From assembly GCF_004210375.1 (NCBI RefSeq), contig NC_134837.1, forward strand, positions 18,795,586 through 18,859,585: a stretch of DNA of 64,000 nucleotides. Direction: 5' to 3'. Positions 11,111 to 25,100 of this stretch are shown here, piece after piece. How positions within the stretch are numbered: the stretch's first letter is position 1; the number at the start of each line of letters is the position of its first letter. A model generated the notes under the pieces. It was not told the origin of the DNA. It saw only the letters and a program-made list of their open reading frames with translations, and ran no database searches. The stretch comes from Tachypleus tridentatus (lineage: Eukaryota > Arthropoda > Merostomata > Xiphosura > Limulidae). Both the position numbers and the translations under genes were made by a program.

Positions 11111-11919
11111 AGTTACAGGTAATGGTGCTATCAAGTGGTTCATTTATATCTTTAAGTTAGTGTACAATTATCAAATGCAGACAGAATATAGGATTGATAC
11201 TAATAATTAATTACTACAGTAAATCTGATATAGCTTTCTTTCTTGAACACCTGCCAATGTGTTGAACTTCTGAATTATGAGAAACGATTAGAAGTTAATA
11301 AAAATTAATATTGTTATTTAGCTAAAACCATCCTTCTGTAACTATAGTAATAAAAACTAAAAGACACCATTTGTTTTTGATACTGCCAATTTCAAAACAA
11401 TAAAATAAACAATATCAAGATTTTGATCAAAGTACATCAAATATTTCACTGATAATAAAACATAAATTGAACAAATTACTATAACAGAAAACAGTTCAAA
11501 CCAACTGCGTAATTATTTTGAATATGCTAATATACTTAAATATATGGAATAACATTAAAATGTTACAGAACTGAGAGTAATAAAAAGTAATATGTTATTC
11601 ATATGCCCATTTATCCATTGTAAAACCACGAGTTTGTACAAAACCTCAGCATCAATCTACTTATGAACTGGCACTAAGTTATCAAAGGTTTTACGTTTTA
11701 ACACTTTACAGTACACACTGTTTAGGTCCAAGCCAACTCGATATTTTTACCTTATCTTATGTTTAGTGCACAAACAAAATGCCCGGTTTTTTACATTGCT
11801 GTTGTCATGTATGGCGGCTTTAAATACCAGACCCATTACTCCTTCGTTAATTTGGTGAACTGTTTGGCACAATTGTGATAACTCATAATTGGATTCATCT
11901 GACTAGTTACTATGGTAGA
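11111..11919 (-). other. Possible 3' UTR of the GEF gene
   Basis: AT-rich with no exon seen. If the terminal exon at 11920-11943 is real, this is its 3' UTR. TTTATT (AATAAA on -) occurs near 10430, beyond the 48-bp array. This is an inference only. Confidence 0.25.
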
Positions 11920-11943
11920 TTACATAACACCGTTCTCCCTGGG
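11920..11943 (-). CDS. Possible terminal coding exon of the PLEKHG4-like gene
   Basis: On the - strand, a tract of about 15 T residues followed by CTACAG ends at 11944. Continuing in phase from the exon ending at 13150 gives PRENGVM and a TAA stop at 11920-11922. The acceptor is excellent, but the peptide is too short to test by similarity. The alternative is read-through at 13150 to a stop at 13132 (ending VNYCS). Confidence 0.3.
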   Translation of the reverse strand, partial: PRENGVM

Positions 11944-12322
11944 CTGTAGAAAAAAAAAAAAAACATCAATAGACCATTTACACAATGTACACTTTCTTTA
12001 ACTTATAAACTTTATGTTTGAATGTTAACAAAAAATAAAACATAATATTAAAAATCACAAGCCATTGTTACGAGTACTATCCTATATAATTTCCTGAATC
12101 TAGTAATACATATTATATAAGAGTAACAACTAGACTTGGATGATAAACAATGTTTGACATGTGATTGCCACAAGCTTTATAAATATTTAAAATACATCAA
12201 TGGTATTTAACCTACCAGTTTTTCTAAAATGCAAGGTTAAGCTTAAAACTGTTAACACCAAAAATTAAAAAAGGTTTACACTACAATTCAAATACTGCAC
12301 ATCATTTGTAAAAACAACATCA

Positions 12323-12607
12323 GTATCACTACTACAGAAATGTTTATTCTGACAGTCTTGCTGTTACAAACCAATACTGTATCATTACTACAGAAATTTT
12401 GATTCTTACAGTCTTGTTGTTACTAATCAAACTGTATCACTACTACAAAAATTTTGATTCTGACAGTCTGGTTGTTACAAACCAAACTGTATCACTACTA
12501 CAGAAATTTTGATACTGACAGTCTCATTGTTACAAACCAAACTGTATCACTACTACAGATATTTTGATACTGACAGTCTCATTGTTACAAACCAAACTGT
12601 ATCACCC
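12323..12607. repeat. 55-bp minisatellite
   Basis: GTATCA recurs at 12323, 12379, 12434, 12489, 12544 and 12599 (period 55-56). About five units share CTACTACAGAAATTTTGAT and GACAGTCTNNTTGTTACAAA. The last units are the most alike. Confidence 0.85.
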
Positions 12608-12840
12608 CTAGGCCTTTGTTTCATATACTACTCTCAATGTTACCTCACTTATTACATTCAATGATAAAATAATATATCTCTCACTACAGTGTTAGGAAAG
12701 ATTTTTCATGTCACTAACCATCAAACAGCTACAAAACCTGTGTAGTAATTACTGTATACATACATTGCACAGAAGATAGAACACTTCACATTATTAACAA
12801 CTGGTAGTAAAATATACACAATACAATCTTTTTATCACAG

Positions 12841-13065
12841 GATTTTGATGCATGTTTAAAAGATCTGTTTGTAAATATGCAACCTGTTGTTGCCAGACCT
12901 TATGTTAAAAAAAACACTCATCTTATTCAACCAAATAACTTCACTGTCACTGAGACTATTACCAATGAGCAGTTGTTTGGAACAGAAGAATTGTCTACCA
13001 TATTTGATTTATGCCATCTTTCAACCCAGATGCAAATTAGCTGCACATCAATGTCTAGATTGTGA
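12841..13065 (+). CDS. Possible terminal exon of an unknown + strand gene
   Basis: The acceptor CTTTTTATCACAG ends at 12840. An open frame runs from GAT at 12841 to TGA at 13063-13065 (74 codons, beginning DFDACLKDLFVNMQP). Composition looks protein-like (balanced polar and acidic residues), unlike surrounding AT noise. It ends in Ser-Arg-Leu, which is compatible with a type-1 peroxisomal targeting tripeptide but could be chance. It sits tail-to-tail with the 3' end of the - strand GEF gene. I do not recognise the family and no upstream exon was found. Confidence 0.3.
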   Translation, partial: DFDACLKDLFVNMQPVVARPYVKKNTHLIQPNNFTVTETITNEQLFGTEELSTIFDLCHLSTQMQISCTSMSRL

Positions 13066-13131
13066 GTGGTACTTTACAAAAAGAACAAAGAAACAATGTT
13101 ATAAAAGTTATGATTTTACTTCAATCTGAAA

Positions 13132-16100
13132 TCAAGAACAATAATTTACCTCCTCCAACAGTTGCTCTTCACATAGTAGGGCTACTGGTGAAGGCGAGTT
13201 TGTGATGATTGAATCATTTGATAGAATGCTATCACTTCGCTCTGGTTTTTTGTGGTGAGGCCTGTCTACCTCCAGCAAGCAATCACTTGGGATACTGACA
13301 TCTGTTTCTACTCCACTCTCTGTGTATGTAATAACACAATTAGCTTTCACAGATGATATTATAAACTCCAACATTCACAAAGACAACAAAGTAAATACAC
13401 CAAGACAATGCATTGTTTAAATCAAACTTTTCTTTTATTCAAATTTTACTTTGAATAAAAATTACTTTGTCAATCATATTGTAAAGTAATATGAAAGCAT
13501 AGAGGAGTTATGTTGGAGAAAGTATAGCAACCGTAGCACTAGTAAGTTATGTTATAAAGTGTATTGCAAAGTTGAAACAGGTATATTATATACTGAAAAG
13601 TACACCAAAAAGTAGCACAGGTATGTTATATAGGTAGGGGTGAAAATCTCAAAACAGGGGTACTCACAGTTGGGTCAAGTGAACCTGTCTTGAAAAAAAA
13701 AAAAAAAACTTGTATGTAAACATTAAAAATGACAGTTTGAGTGTCCGTGAATAAATACTTTTTGACAGCACGATGAATGCACGTGGAAATGAAGCTCAAA
13801 TAAGTTCTGGAATTCAGTACCAGTGAGTACCATAAGAATTTCATCCCTGTCTGCATGTCAGAAAAGCAGAATGGATAGACTACATAAGAAAACATACAGT
13901 GAAAGTATCACAAACTGGTGGCTGCAGAGAACATAAAGTAAAGGTAGTACATGGGAGAAAGTAAGAAAAGAAAGATACACATGATCTAGTTAAAACATGG
14001 TGAATTATTCCTACATTCTACCTCTGACAACAATATAAAACAATGCTTCTTAAATATATAGAACCACTTAATTGTTTACATCAAGCTATATACTTGTAAA
14101 AAATAATAATAATAATAATATCAATTATAAAAAGTGGAAAGAGAGATGTGTGTTAGTGTGATAAGAATCTTTATAACTTTTTATCCATTTGTTTATTGCA
14201 CAATATGCATTAAAAGACAGTGGCAGCATATATAACCTGCACAATAAATTCCTTAAAAAATAATAAAAATACTTGTAGGGATAATGTTTCAAGGGTACAA
14301 AATCTAAAAGATTTACACTTTGCTCATGATAAACACTTACCTAAGATTCATTTGAAAATACTAAACTATACAACCAACCTGATGAAAGCTGAGATTCTTC
14401 TGCCATGAGGCTCTGTAAAAAACATGAATCAAAGCCAAGACCTAAGGTCCCATAAGCAGTACAGGAGGATTGGCTGCTTCCTGAAGAGGAACTGCTCACA
14501 GAAATAATAGAGTGAGGTCGTTTGTTATTCCGTAGTTGGTCACATGATGACACTGCAACTGAGCTCTTGAACCGAGGTACTAATGAAAAAGTAAAATAAG
14601 ATTTTCAGTTACTGAGCTATAACTGAAGTTATAATTTTTATAGTTTTCCAAGTCAGAAAAAGCCACAATTGTGAATGTATTAAAATTCCTTAACTTACAA
14701 AAACAACAAAGCAAAATTACCTCTTTGGTCCTGCTGAATCATCACTAAGCGGTCGTTAATCTGATCCTCACTTGGCTTAATATCAAGACATGGCTTGTTA
14801 CCAATCCCCATTGATGACATTTCTGCCAAACGCATTTCTAAAAAAAAAAAAATTTCCATTATATTCAAAATCTTAATTATATCTGATATTTAATATATAG
14901 AATTTGAAGTATATTATACATTCATAATGTACCAATAAAATAGAGGCTTTACTTTAATGTTGATTTTGGCAATGCAATGCAGTCAACATACATACAGTTT
15001 TCTCCAGACTTTTACCAATACATTTTGGTTTTTAAACAATGTTTCACACTTCTTAATCAAAATATCATAAAAGACAGTGTCAGAAGTCCAGAGAAACATC
15101 AGTCTACAAAGTAAATTACTCCAAGACAAGGAAAATTATAATATTTTTCTCAAAAAAATCCTACCTCTGTTTCTTAGTGCTTGCTTCCACAAAAGCTTTG
15201 AGATTTCCTGAACCCATGCATATTTCACATCAGGACTTGGTGCCTGAAGTATGTAGGTATCATTTAGTTTTCTCTTACGAAACCAAATTTCAAATCTAGT
15301 GGGGCTATCTCCCACTTGTTCTGTCATTCCAATGTCAGAAGTCTGAAATAGAGAACATAAACAAACTACTAAGAAAAAATACTGATTGTTTCACTAAAAA
15401 ATATATGAAATCTTAGTATTGGAGTAAACACTTTTGTTTTTCAGTTTTATTGTGACAAGTGTCACATTCATTCTTAATATTCAATTAAGTTCCCAGGTTA
15501 TAAAAAGTGATTTTCACATCCTTCCCAGATTTTTGGATACATAGTGAATTAAACTGGTGAACAGGTTTTAGTGTTTACAAATATTGTAGGTGAATTATAC
15601 GACTCATTTACCCATGTTATTTGTTCGTGCTATAATCAACTCTACAGGTTCTGGTACTACATTCTGTTACAGTTAAGGACAGAAAATGCTACTAGTAATG
15701 AGAATTCCAAACTGATCACCAATGGCACAGTAGTCATAGAAACTTTATGTAGTTTATCTGTTGCTCATAATTATGGTTATTTGTTATTAATTGTAATTAT
15801 TATTGTAGAATTTTAGCAGTTCTTCTGGAAAACATTATTACATATTTCATGTTAAAGTTAAGGACTGAAAACAATGCTAGAAGCAAGATTTCCAAGCTGA
15901 AGACCTCTGACTGTTTCTAATTTGTTTCTTACTTGTAATTACAACTATTTATTATTAACTGTAATTATTATTATAAAATTTAGTAGCTCTTCTGGTAGAA
16001 GTTATTAGATAATTCCTCATTTCAAACTTCTGATTTACATTCTAATGCACATTTGAACTTGTTACTACAGATTTTGTTGAGTATCAATAATTCAAAAGTT

Positions 16101-19100
16101 ATTAACCTTGATGCTATGTTTATACTGGTAAATCTCCTGGCCCTTTTGATTGAAATCCTGCCGTGCTTTGCTAAAGAGAATGAGGTCTTCAAAGAGGAAA
16201 ACTCGTCGCAACGACTTACGAGATCGTCCTTGCCAAACTATAAACTCCCCTTGTCTCAGGAGACGTCCTTGCTCTTTTACATTTACCTTAAGAAAAAGTG
16301 CACTCATATTAACAACAGTAAATAGTTTATATGGTTTGATTTAAGAGTGAAGATATGTATATGTAGTCTTATGAACCACAGAGAAAAATTTATATTTCCA
16401 CACTAGATACTTCCTGTTTTTTTTTTACTTAAAAGCACCACATATGAAGGTTATGGTTAAAAAAGCCAAGCTACAGGTTAAAGTCATATTAAACTAACTG
16501 GGTATACAAAACAGCTTACATCACAATCCCTCAAAGCATCCATAGCCAACAAATCATTTCCATGTCTTAGTTGAAAATGAACCATCTCTTCTGCAGCCTG
16601 TGGGTGTACATAAATATTAAAAAAGTTTAATTTCTTTCTAGGATATCCTTAACTTTTTCTATTACAAGACAAACAACAAGATACGCAGGTAAACAGAGGT
16701 TGAATGGACCCAAATTACACAACACGTGTTCAGTACTATAATTAACATTTCATATTCTGATGTTAATACCAGCTAAACATTTATAGTTATTTTTATTAAA
16801 CACACATCAGTTACATTCAAGTTCTGTTACTAATACTTGTTAAATGTTTTTAATTGTATTACAGATCACACATTATCTACTTTTGATTTCTGTTACTAAT
16901 ATTTGTTGTTTGTAAACTATACTCTTACCTACTTTCTGATTCTTGTTAAACTCTTAATAATACTGTTGTAGAACTTACTATTACATACCTTCAAATCTTA
17001 ATACAAATACTCACTAAATTCTTACAATGACTGTCACTAGAGCATACTGTTACATACTTCCAGATCACGCTTCTAATACTTGCTGAACACATACAGTAAC
17101 TGTTACTTATATAAAAATCTTAGTACTATAAAGTAACTGTTATTAAAATCTACTGTTACATACCTTTAGATCTTGGTACTCTGAGTTCTTCTCTGGACAT
17201 TCCTTCAGTAACTGTTTCAAAAGAAGAGCATATTTTCCCATTCTCTGTACAGGTTTAAGCAAATAGGAAGACAAGTCCATCTTATCACCTAACTCCAACT
17301 GTTTCTTCTAAAAATGAGATATTTTTTCATTACTATTTGTATTTGTTAAAGCTTCTCACAAACATGGGACAGGGCTTTAAATAATTACCATGGTTCAGTT
17401 GACTTGCATTCTTGTGTGTTTTTCTTATAGCAAAGCCACATCGGGGCTATCTGCTCAGCTCACCGAGGGGAATCGAACCCCTGATTTTAGCGTTAAAATT
17501 CGGAGACGTACCGCTGTACTAGCGGGAGGCAACTTGCATTCTTACAGGAACTAATCTTTGTAACATGCTAATACCTAATAACTCTTTTTATTTTCCTTTA
17601 CAATTAAAGGACGAAACATTGATTTCCAATAAATAAGAATTATTATTCAAGTTCAATTACTAAGATTTCCTGTTCAAAAAAAGCATAGTTTTCACAATGT
17701 TTATAATGTCTATAATTATAAAAAATTATTTTAAATTATAGAATAGACAACATAAGTCTAATATTAATGTTGAAGTACACTAAATAAAGATGGCAAATTT
17801 CACTTACTTTGAAGAATATATTTGCATATTCCACCATTAACGAATCTGATTTGGGTTTATTCTTATTGTACAAAGCATAGAGATAAAACTGTGATTCCTG
17901 CAAAAATTAAATTATTGTTATGAAAGAAACCATATAGTAGGTTTGAAAAAAATATGAAGAAAATTATTCTATGTGGACAGTTGCTAAAACGTTGACAGCA
18001 TTGTACTGCTCGGTACATTGTTGTCCAACGAAAGCTCTGGTGAGAGAATGAAACAAACTTGCACATAAATGAACAATATTTTAACAAAGAAAGCAATGCA
18101 GTACTAGTTTGCAAACAATTTCATTCCGTTTTCTACACAAAAATCTTAGCTATTTCTTAGCTATATTCATACGGCATAACTTGAAGTAACAGTACAATAA
18201 AAAGTAAATTTAATATTATTTATACTAAAACCATCAGTACTTGGTGAAAGTCCTTAATCACAGAATCGAGGAAAAACAAGATAGTCATATGTTTCATAAA
18301 TACATCATTTATTCATGACCATGGTAGTGATGCCTTTACTGGTAAAACCATAGCTGTGAGTAAATTATCTATTTGTAAAACACATAACTGTAATCTTCAA
18401 TCAACTCTGTAAAATTAATGTCTTGACATGATACAACTACTTTTACAACATTATAAATGTTTCAATTAATACATTTTTACTCTCTTTGAAGTTTTGTCAA
18501 ATTTGACCCGATGATACAAAGAATACTAGAAAGACCATAAGGTTTAGTTGAATGTACTGTTTTACAGAAATTCAAAACTGATGGGGTTAAAAGTTAAAAA
18601 GGAAATCAAAGAGAAGGGACGTGGACTTCCTTTCTAAAATCTTTGATGCAAGTAATTCTTATACAACATGGTAATATTAGCACTGATATATGAGAAAGAC
18701 TACAACAGACAACCTTTCTCTGTTCCATAAAAATACTGATCTAATATCTAGCTGTAACATGTATCATTTTTTGTTCCTCTCATAAATGATCAGCACAGAC
18801 ATTTCCAAAAACAAATTAATATTTCTAAAGCACCTATATATCCCTCAAATATACAATACAGAAAACCAAGAGGTGGTAATGTTTTTTTTTATTAAATTAT
18901 AAAACATTTTTTTATCTTTCAGTATTTTTATACAATTGGAGACTTTTTGATACATTAACTAAATACTATTTGAATTTGGATTACTGACCGTTATTGTTAG
19001 AAATCAGGCTGACACAGCTACATTATAGTGATATTAAGAAACTGATCAATTTAAAATTTCTGTTAAGAGTGTGTGTGTTCTTCTTACAACAAAGCCACAT

Positions 19101-22100
19101 CAAGTTATCTGCTGAACCCAATGAGGGGAATCGAACCCCTGATTTTAGCATTGTAAATCTGTAAGCTTACCACTGTACTAGCAAGGGGCTTCTATTGAGA
19201 CAAAGATCTAAAGTTTACTCATTTCATTATAATTATAATTATTATCATTATATAATTATTATTATTATAATTAATATTACATTTCAAGATACATTAAAAT
19301 GAGAAGTCTACTTACATATTGTAAGAAACACTGACCAACAAGAAATGGGGAATCATTACATTGTTGTAGCTCATTAAGAAAGTAGTGTTTGTGAAATTCA
19401 AAGATTTTTTCTAAGTTTCCAAAAATCACATTTCTTTGACCTCTCAGTGCTTGAGGAATATCTTCACGTAGTAGCTCAGGTATGTAATTCTGAAAACAGT
19501 TAAATATTGGTGAGAAACATTAACGCTATATATTCGACAAATGTTTATCTGAAACTTTGAGAAAATTAACTTGATAAAGCTGTTCCTAACAGTAGAAGTG
19601 AATTACTATATTCCTGATAATGGCAGAGCTTTATAATGTGATTTAGAAAGCACTTAATAACTACTATATACAATATTGTTTTCCTATATAAAGCTGTTTG
19701 AGGCAGTATTAATTAATTACCTCATAACATGACATACCAGTAAATGGCTATACAATATTGTTTTATGTATAAATCTATTTGTGGTAATGGTTATGAAGTA
19801 CTTTACAGTGATCTATAACAATTCATGACTGTATTAAAATTATTTTTCTGTATAAAGCTGTTTGTGGTAATGGTATTGAATTATGTGATACATAGTAATT
19901 AATGATTGTACTAAATAATATTACTTATGTCTATAAAGTTCAGTATAGTTATATAACAAATTAGTTATGATACACAATAATTAAAGACTGTATTAATATT
20001 TTCATGTATATAGCTGTTTCTGATAATGATAGTGAATTATTTTATAATATGATATATGATAATAAACACTTGTACTAAATAATACTGTTTTCATACATAA
20101 AGCTGTTTGTGATAATGATAGTGAATTATTTTATAATATGATATATGATAATAAACACTTGTACTAAATAATACTGTTTTCATACATAAAGCTGTTGTTA
20201 ATAATGATAGTGAATTATTTTATAATATGATATATGATAATAAACACTTGTACTAAATAATACTGTTTTCATACATAAAGCTGTTTGTGATAATGATAGT
20301 GAATTATTTTATAATATGATATATGATAATAAACACTTGTACTAAATAATACTGTTTTCATACATAAAGCTGTTTGTGATAATGATAGTGAATTATTTTA
20401 TAATATGATATATGATAATAAACACTTGTACTAAATAATACTGTTTTCATACATAAAGCTGTTGTTAATAATGATAGTGAATTATTTTATAATATGATAT
20501 ATGATAATAAACAGTTGTACTAAATAATACTGTTTTCATACATAAAGCTGTTGTTAATAATGATAGTGAATTATTTTATAATATGATATATGATAATAAA
20601 CACTTGTACTAAATAATACTGTTTTCATACATAAAGCTGTTGTTAATAATGATAGTGAATTATTTTATAATATGATATATGATAATAAACACTTGCACTA
20701 AATAATACTGTTTTCATACATAAAGCTGTTTGTGATAATGATAATGAATTACTTATAATATGATATATGATAATAAACAGTTGTACTAAATAATACTGTT
20801 TTCATACATAAAGCTGTTTGTGATAATGATAGTGAATTATTTTATAATGATATATGATAATAAACAGTTGCACTAAATAATACTGTTTTCATACATAAAG
20901 CTGTTTGTGACAATGATAATGAATTACTTATAATATGGTTATAATTATCAATGGTTGCTTTTTCTAACTGTATTTGCAAAATTAAAATGAAGGACCTTCT
21001 CCAAATATGTATATTAACAAAATCATATTGAATGGTTTGGTTTAAATTTGTCCAATGCAAGCAAATATTTAATATGAAAAAGGTTTTTTTCACTCATCTT
21101 TATCAATAAAAAATATTCTGTAGGCTTTAAAACCAACAATTCTCTGTATAGCTAATGTGTTGATTTCACATACATATCAATAATATTTCTATATTACACT
21201 TGTAATAGTCCGAACATTACTTTGGAGAACTAAAGTTTTTTATTATTAAAAAAAAATTTAAGTAGGGTTGTGGTGATCAGATATTAATTGTCATTGTTAG
21301 TAATTAATATAGAGTTGTATTAAAAGACAGTTACAATTAATAACACAGATCTGCAAATTTAAGCTTCATAAAAGTCATTTAAGTTTTAATAATGGATTTT
21401 ACATAAATATTTTTTTTCACAAAAAGATGTTTTACAAATTGGGAAGAAAATAATTGTTTACATACATCAAATTTACAACAAATAACAGAATATGTTTGGA
21501 TAATTTGAACAACCTCTTGTTGCCATAGTGATGAATAAATAATATTAAAAAGAAAAAAGTAAAGTCAAAGTACATGCACAAACAAATACTACTGAAAAAT
21601 AACATGTCATGCAGCCTGTTAACTGTTTGTATACTAGTGGTGTGTTTCTCATGAGATATAGAAGAATTGCTAAGACTCTTACATTGTGATTGGTCAAGAG
21701 AAATCTGTATCCAGCAGTTGTTGACATTTTAAGCAAAATGAATTATGACTCAATTTCAATGAAAATAATTCACTTATGCTAAAAGTACATATAATGTTTT
21801 GTGAAAACTCTGTATGTGACGGAGAAAAAAAATGTATATCATTTTAAGATTCACCATACAGGAGTTACTATAGACAGAGGAAAGTCCTTAGAGTAAGGCA
21901 AGATACAGGCCACTAACCACGTCATTGATAAAAATTAACTATTTAGTACAGTTTCATAATGAATTTAACTTCACAATATTAAAGTCTAGAAGTGTAGAAA
22001 CCTTATGGTGAATTCAAGTTATCAAACATACAACTTTAATCATGAGATCTACATTTATTGGTTTATGCCCGAGTTCACCATTCAAATATAAAGAATCATT

Positions 22101-25100
22101 CATTTTTCTTGTATAACAGCTTCTACTTACCTCAATGATGTATTCCAAGGAATTGACATAATCTCGCTCTGTGTGAATCATCTCCCTCATAATTAACTTC
22201 AGCTGTCTACAGTTATGTAAACGTAATATACATTAAATACCAACAAGAGAAGATGACTGATTATAAGTCAAAGATTTATCTTAATCTTAAACTGCTCTAG
22301 AAATGACAGAATAAAGATTTGTTTAAATAAAATGTTTTTGAATTGTAACTCTGTCAACAAATTTTATATTAAGATAGTACAATAAGAGAAAGAATTTCAC
22401 AGATGTGCTAATTTTGACAAGTTTTCTGCCTAATGAAAGAAATAAGACAGAGCTAAGAGAATATTTTTTACAATTAAAAAAATTAGAAAGTTGATTGTAC
22501 AGAAATAAAAACATTATTTCACAGCGTGATAAATTTTAACATGATCTGTGTTTTTAAACGTTTCTACATCAAATATGCCAAACTGGTATATCTGTTTAGA
22601 TTACTTAAAATCATAAGTAAAACACCTAAAAGGATAACATGACAAAACATTGTTGTGCCAAATCATACAAAATAATAGTAATAATATTTCATCCAAATAC
22701 TAACAATATCAACATTTAGAAGAAAGAAGCCCTCAGACAATATATATATATGTAAAGTATTATGGTACTCTTGTTCAACAGTAAGTAGATTGATAAAAAA
22801 GTAACGTACAGTAGTTTAACACTATACATCAATACTCACATAATTATATCAAACTTCCTTACTTCTTGGTTTTTTCGTGTTGCTGTTTTCCGTGGCAATG
22901 TTCTGGGCTTGCTCGTATACTCTGTGTCCTTGTCAAGTGACTGTTTACAAGGACAGGACCACCACAGGGCTGAGAATGCCTCTTGGTAGATGCTAGTTTG
23001 GGACTTTCTTCAAACTCTAACCTGTAGCAGTGAGGAGAAAATAGAGGTTATTATGATATCAACTGGTTAAAGAGTACTGTTAAAATTCACAACTAATTAA
23101 AAATATTATAATCAATCATAAACTAATTAAAAATATTGTTACTAAATGTTAATATTATCTCGTTAAAACCAATAAAAATGACCAAAACTCAGTATTTTTC
23201 TTATTTTAAAACTACCATTGTTCTACCTGAAAGAAAGTACATTTCTTCCTCTGAAATTTTAATAACACTGGTTTATATACAACACATTTCACTACCATTG
23301 GTTTATACACAATGAGATTTCCTACGAACATTTTGTTACCATAATTTGTGAATAACATGCTTTGCTAACACTGGTCTGTATACAAACGTTTTACTACCAT
23401 TGGTTTGTATTAAAATGATTTGATATAACTACTTATTTTACTTTTAAATACAAGTAGTTGGTATATTTACCCTTCTTCCTTCTTTCCACTGTCACTAAGT
23501 TCTTGATGAAGTTTCTGGTTACTGGCAGGTGTCTGGGAGTCTAGGGAAAATTTCTGCAAGTTATCTTCCTGAGGTTGCCAACTATGACGCATTAGTTTTC
23601 TTACAGGTCGATGATAGGAATGGCCATCTTTAGCTGAACTCTGAATAGAAGCTGCTCCAGCCACAATCCCACCTATTATTTTTTCTTTCAACACAACTAG
23701 ACTACTTCCACTGTGATTTTTCATCACCCCACCAGTAGAAGCTCCTTTATGAGTAGAACTGCTGGCTCTAGCTTCAAGTTTGCTTCGAGAAATGGATGCG
23801 ACTGGACCTTGGGTGGTTAGGTCTTCTGTGATTAGGCCTTGGCTAAGTAACTGTTCCTCCTTCTCTTCCATGTAAAGATCCAACTGAAAGTTCTCCTTTG
23901 TGGCTTGGATAGGAAGATGGTTGCTAGGAAAAGAAGTGTATGACCCCACAGGAAAACTGTAGCTAGAAGAGGTGTTAGCAATAGATCTCCTACGACAGAA
24001 GCCAGGATATGCCCCTACAAGAATGCTGGTACACTGAGGAGACCTGAAGGTGAAGGACTGGTCATGCAAGATTTGTGAGCCAACAGGTAAGTCACAACTT
24101 TGCTTCATATGTTCTAGTTCCATTTGCTGTCTTGCTTTCATAAAAGTCGCTTGTTTTGCTTTGATTAAATCAACAGCAACTTGACAGCGAACTTGTGCAG
24201 CCTGTAAAAAAATATGTCACAAAACTTGATTACTAACAGACAAGACATTAAATAGATCTTATTTACTTTATGTCAAATAGTCCTTTGTAACCATAACCCA
24301 TATCAAGACATATTTAAAATTGAATTAAGATTAGCATTTCATCTTAAACTAGATTCTTCAGGACACTTTTTTTAAATCTCGAGAGGAAGACTTTTGTAAA
24401 CATATAATATTTATTAAACAATTTTTACGGTAATTTAGAAATTTATACAATAAGATTTAGTCCTATCAATCATATATTATTAAAAGCTCTTTCTAAAAGA
24501 TTAACACTAATTTTGGGAAATCCTAGTATGTTTAAACTTTTCAAAATAAGAGTTACATAGAGCCAGGTCCAATATCATAGTGTCTTATACAAATGACAGT
24601 TGGCAACAATCAAAGCATCTTAGCAGTGATCACGATCAGTATAAGTGATTACCCATAACCTAGTCAATTTATTAATATCTTGTACAAGTCAAAGCTGGCT
24701 ATAACAGGAGTTGGTTGGTTGGTTTGGTGTTTTATAGCACAAAGCAATTAATCTATCTGCACCAAACATCTGGTAAAAAGTTAAAAGTAAATTAAACTTA
24801 GTAAAATTCATAAAAGGAAATTAAGGTAAAACAAAACAAAGTTTTAAAAAACCATATAAAACATAAAACCAATGTTTACATCTAGTCTACAGCAGTAAGA
24901 GAAAAACTGCAGTAATACAAGTTGTAAAGGACTTTCTGTAGCATAAATGTAATTATCAAAATGCTAGGAAGACTAACAATTAAGTTCAAAAACCAACATT
25001 AGTCACCTGAAGATGGCCTCTCCAGTCTTGGTTCTGAGTTATTTATCATTATGGCCATTTTTGGAAAGTAAATTAATAAAAGTTTTAAAAGACTTTTAGC

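Noticed and set aside
17440-17530. tRNA-like GGGGTTCGATTCCCC segment
   Set aside because: The same segment recurs at 19120 and 38700 with an identical tail, so it is SINE family B rather than a tRNA gene.
22323-22514. 63-codon - strand frame next to the DH exon
   Set aside because: AT-rich composition (Phe, Leu, Lys), inside an intron whose flanking exons already join in phase.
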